A DNA stretch of 64,000 nt from the NCBI RefSeq assembly GCF_003201835.2, contig NZ_CP029289.2, positions 2,798,501-2,862,500 on the forward strand, read 5' to 3'. Shown here in pieces: positions 63,118 to 64,000 of this stretch. Position 1 is the first letter of the stretch. Every line of letters begins with the position of its first letter. Origin of the DNA: Acidianus brierleyi (GTDB lineage Archaea; Thermoproteota; Thermoprotei_A; Sulfolobales; Sulfolobaceae). The notes beneath the pieces are model-generated. The model was not told the origin of the DNA and did no database searches. It was given only the letters and a program-made list of their open reading frames with translations. Made by a program: the position numbers and the translations under genes.

Positions 63118-63969
63118 TTAAAGATTTTTTTCTATTTCTACAGGATTACTCAATTTTCCGATTTTTTCAACTTCGACTTCCATTAATCCGTTTATAGCAT
63201 CAATCTTATATTCTGATGCCTCAGAAGCTTCCCTATAACCTACAGTACCGGTACTTACTATTGAAAATTTAGGAATTGTAACTATTTTAGAAAGCTCAGA
63301 AATTATCTCTTCGATAGAAAACACAAATTCGTCAGTAGTACCTTCTTGAATAACATTACCTGCATAGTAACTTCTCATTTTTAACCCTTCTATTTTCACG
63401 TCTTCCGGAGTAACTATAATAGATCCCAATGGAGCGAAGGTATCCCTGTTCTTATTTCTAAAGTGATTTCCTCTTATTAACATCTTCTTGATTTCACCGT
63501 CATTTGGATCTCTTCTCTTAGCATAATACCAATCCTTCTTAAATTCGCCTGGAGCTGTAACGTCGTTAAACACTACATAACCTAAAATATAGTCTTTAAC
63601 TTGATTTTTATCTATATTCTTGGTATTTTCTTTTATTACGACACCTATTTCTACTTCTGGCCTAATACCGCTTTTAGGAGCATATATCGTATCTTTATTT
63701 CCTATTACTATTGATGGTAACTTTAAGAAGAACTTTGGTGAACCTAACATTTCTCTAGCTTCCTCTTTACTTTCTGCCCCAGTCATAATGTAAGAATTTG
63801 TAAGCGTACATATAATAGCTGAGGGAAGAAATGGTACTTGCTTTATCTCATTTATCTGATAGCTTTCCCCTTTTGGTTCAGAGAAATAATTCTCCATCTC
63901 TGTTACATAGTCACCTATGACCTCGCCTATTTTTCTCTTTCCATTTACTTCAAAATGAATAATTTTCAA
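63118..63969 (-). CDS. Fumarylacetoacetate hydrolase-family protein
   Basis: A 283-residue FAH-fold enzyme. The metal-binding region is GIRPEVEIGVVIKENTKN (the Glu-x-Glu pair), followed by ILGYVVFNDVTAPGEFKKDW with the Asp. IVSTGTVGYREASE stands where the family normally has a GTP-Gly motif. Relatives include 2-hydroxyhepta-2,4-diene-1,7-dioate isomerase, oxaloacetate decarboxylase and 2-keto-3-deoxy sugar-acid dehydratases in Sulfolobus. The substrate is not readable. A single gene 88 nt upstream of the diiron protein; both are on the minus strand and could be an operon. Confidence 0.85.
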   Translation of the reverse strand: MKIIHFEVNGKRKIGEVIGDYVTEMENYFSEPKGESYQINEIKQVPFLPSAIICTLTNSYIMTGAESKEEAREMLGSPKFFLKLPSIVIGNKDTIYAPKSGIRPEVEIGVVIKENTKNIDKNQVKDYILGYVVFNDVTAPGEFKKDWYYAKRRDPNDGEIKKMLIRGNHFRNKNRDTFAPLGSIIVTPEDVKIEGLKMRSYYAGNVIQEGTTDEFVFSIEEIISELSKIVTIPKFSIVSTGTVGYREASEASEYKIDAINGLMEVEVEKIGKLSNPVEIEKNL

Positions 63970-64000
63970 TCTTTTTCACCAATTTAGTTCCAATAGTTTT

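Noticed and set aside
1..64000. CRISPR arrays and tRNA genes
   Set aside because: I searched by eye for regularly spaced repeats and cloverleaf-like GC-rich stretches in the gaps; none found. The only regular repeat is the coding one at 43550-43800.

Overview
The window is about two-thirds AT and reads as chromosomal DNA of a thermoacidophilic crenarchaeon of the order Sulfolobales. The evidence is the gene repertoire: VapBC modules, an HTH_10 regulator, a glycerol-1-phosphate-dehydrogenase paralog, a secreted S53 (sedolisin) protease, a 2-oxoacid:ferredoxin oxidoreductase and an aerobic molybdenum CO dehydrogenase. Sulfolobus-type IS and MITE debris and TATA boxes 25-35 nt ahead of many start codons (leaderless style) agree. 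The exact genus cannot be read from the sequence. I saw no rRNA, tRNA or CRISPR array.

Layout. 1-2.4 kb: decayed IS110 and TnpB-like remnants around an archaeal STAND-type ATPase. 2.4-3.7 kb: a small membrane protein, a VapBC pair whose toxin lacks an ordinary start codon, and a MITE with a perfect 9-bp target duplication. 3.8-6.3 kb: a tight amidohydrolase / DUF59 / zinc alcohol dehydrogenase operon. 6.6-11 kb: HTH_10 regulator, MBL hydrolase, MFS transporter and an enolase-superfamily sugar-acid dehydratase. 11.3-13.0 kb: IS copy 1 (1278 bp) next to an IS5-type remnant. 13.9-18.4 kb: Lrp regulator, class III aminotransferase, APC permease and a G1P-dehydrogenase-like enzyme. 18.4-25 kb: an XdhC-YHS / coxM / coxS / coxL / coxD / coxE operon on the minus strand, whose CoxL carries the form I motif AYRCSFR. 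25.9-30.5 kb: a DsrE-like protein, then an unusual group made of a haem-oxygenase-fold-like protein, a Ta0938-like zinc protein and a Rieske-helical fusion protein. 30.5-41.2 kb: propeller-like and GYD proteins, IorAB, an MFS transporter, MBL hydrolase, thioesterase, malic enzyme and membrane protein. 41.3-44.2 kb: sedolisin and a repeat-bearing PD-(D/E)XK protein. 45-46.4 kb: a thiolase-like gene lacking the usual cysteine, with a zinc-ribbon partner. 47.35-48.63 kb: IS copy 2, inverted relative to copy 1. 49.1-52.8 kb: amidohydrolase, acyl-CoA ligase, maleylacetate-reductase-like enzyme and a muconolactone-isomerase fragment. 53-55.6 kb: a compact RiPP-like cassette. 56-61 kb: two enoyl-CoA hydratase paralogs, thiolase/DUF35 and a PaaK-like CoA ligase. 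61.5-64 kb: universal stress protein, a two-DExRH diiron protein and an FAH-family hydrolase.

How the genes work together. Much of the window is accessory carbon and energy metabolism. It covers CO oxidation, sugar-acid and amino-acid turnover, ring-cleavage and CoA-thioester chemistry, and several probable oxygenase-linked proteins. Mobile DNA has reworked it: two nearly identical inverted IS copies enclose about 35 kb, and three related MITEs share termini with the IS5-type remnant.

The most novel candidate is at 52996-55635. A 40-residue peptide ending KCSIGLCGWG sits just upstream of a radical SAM/SPASM protein and an overlapping MFS exporter. This has the precursor-maturase-exporter architecture of a ribosomally made, modified peptide, here in an archaeon.
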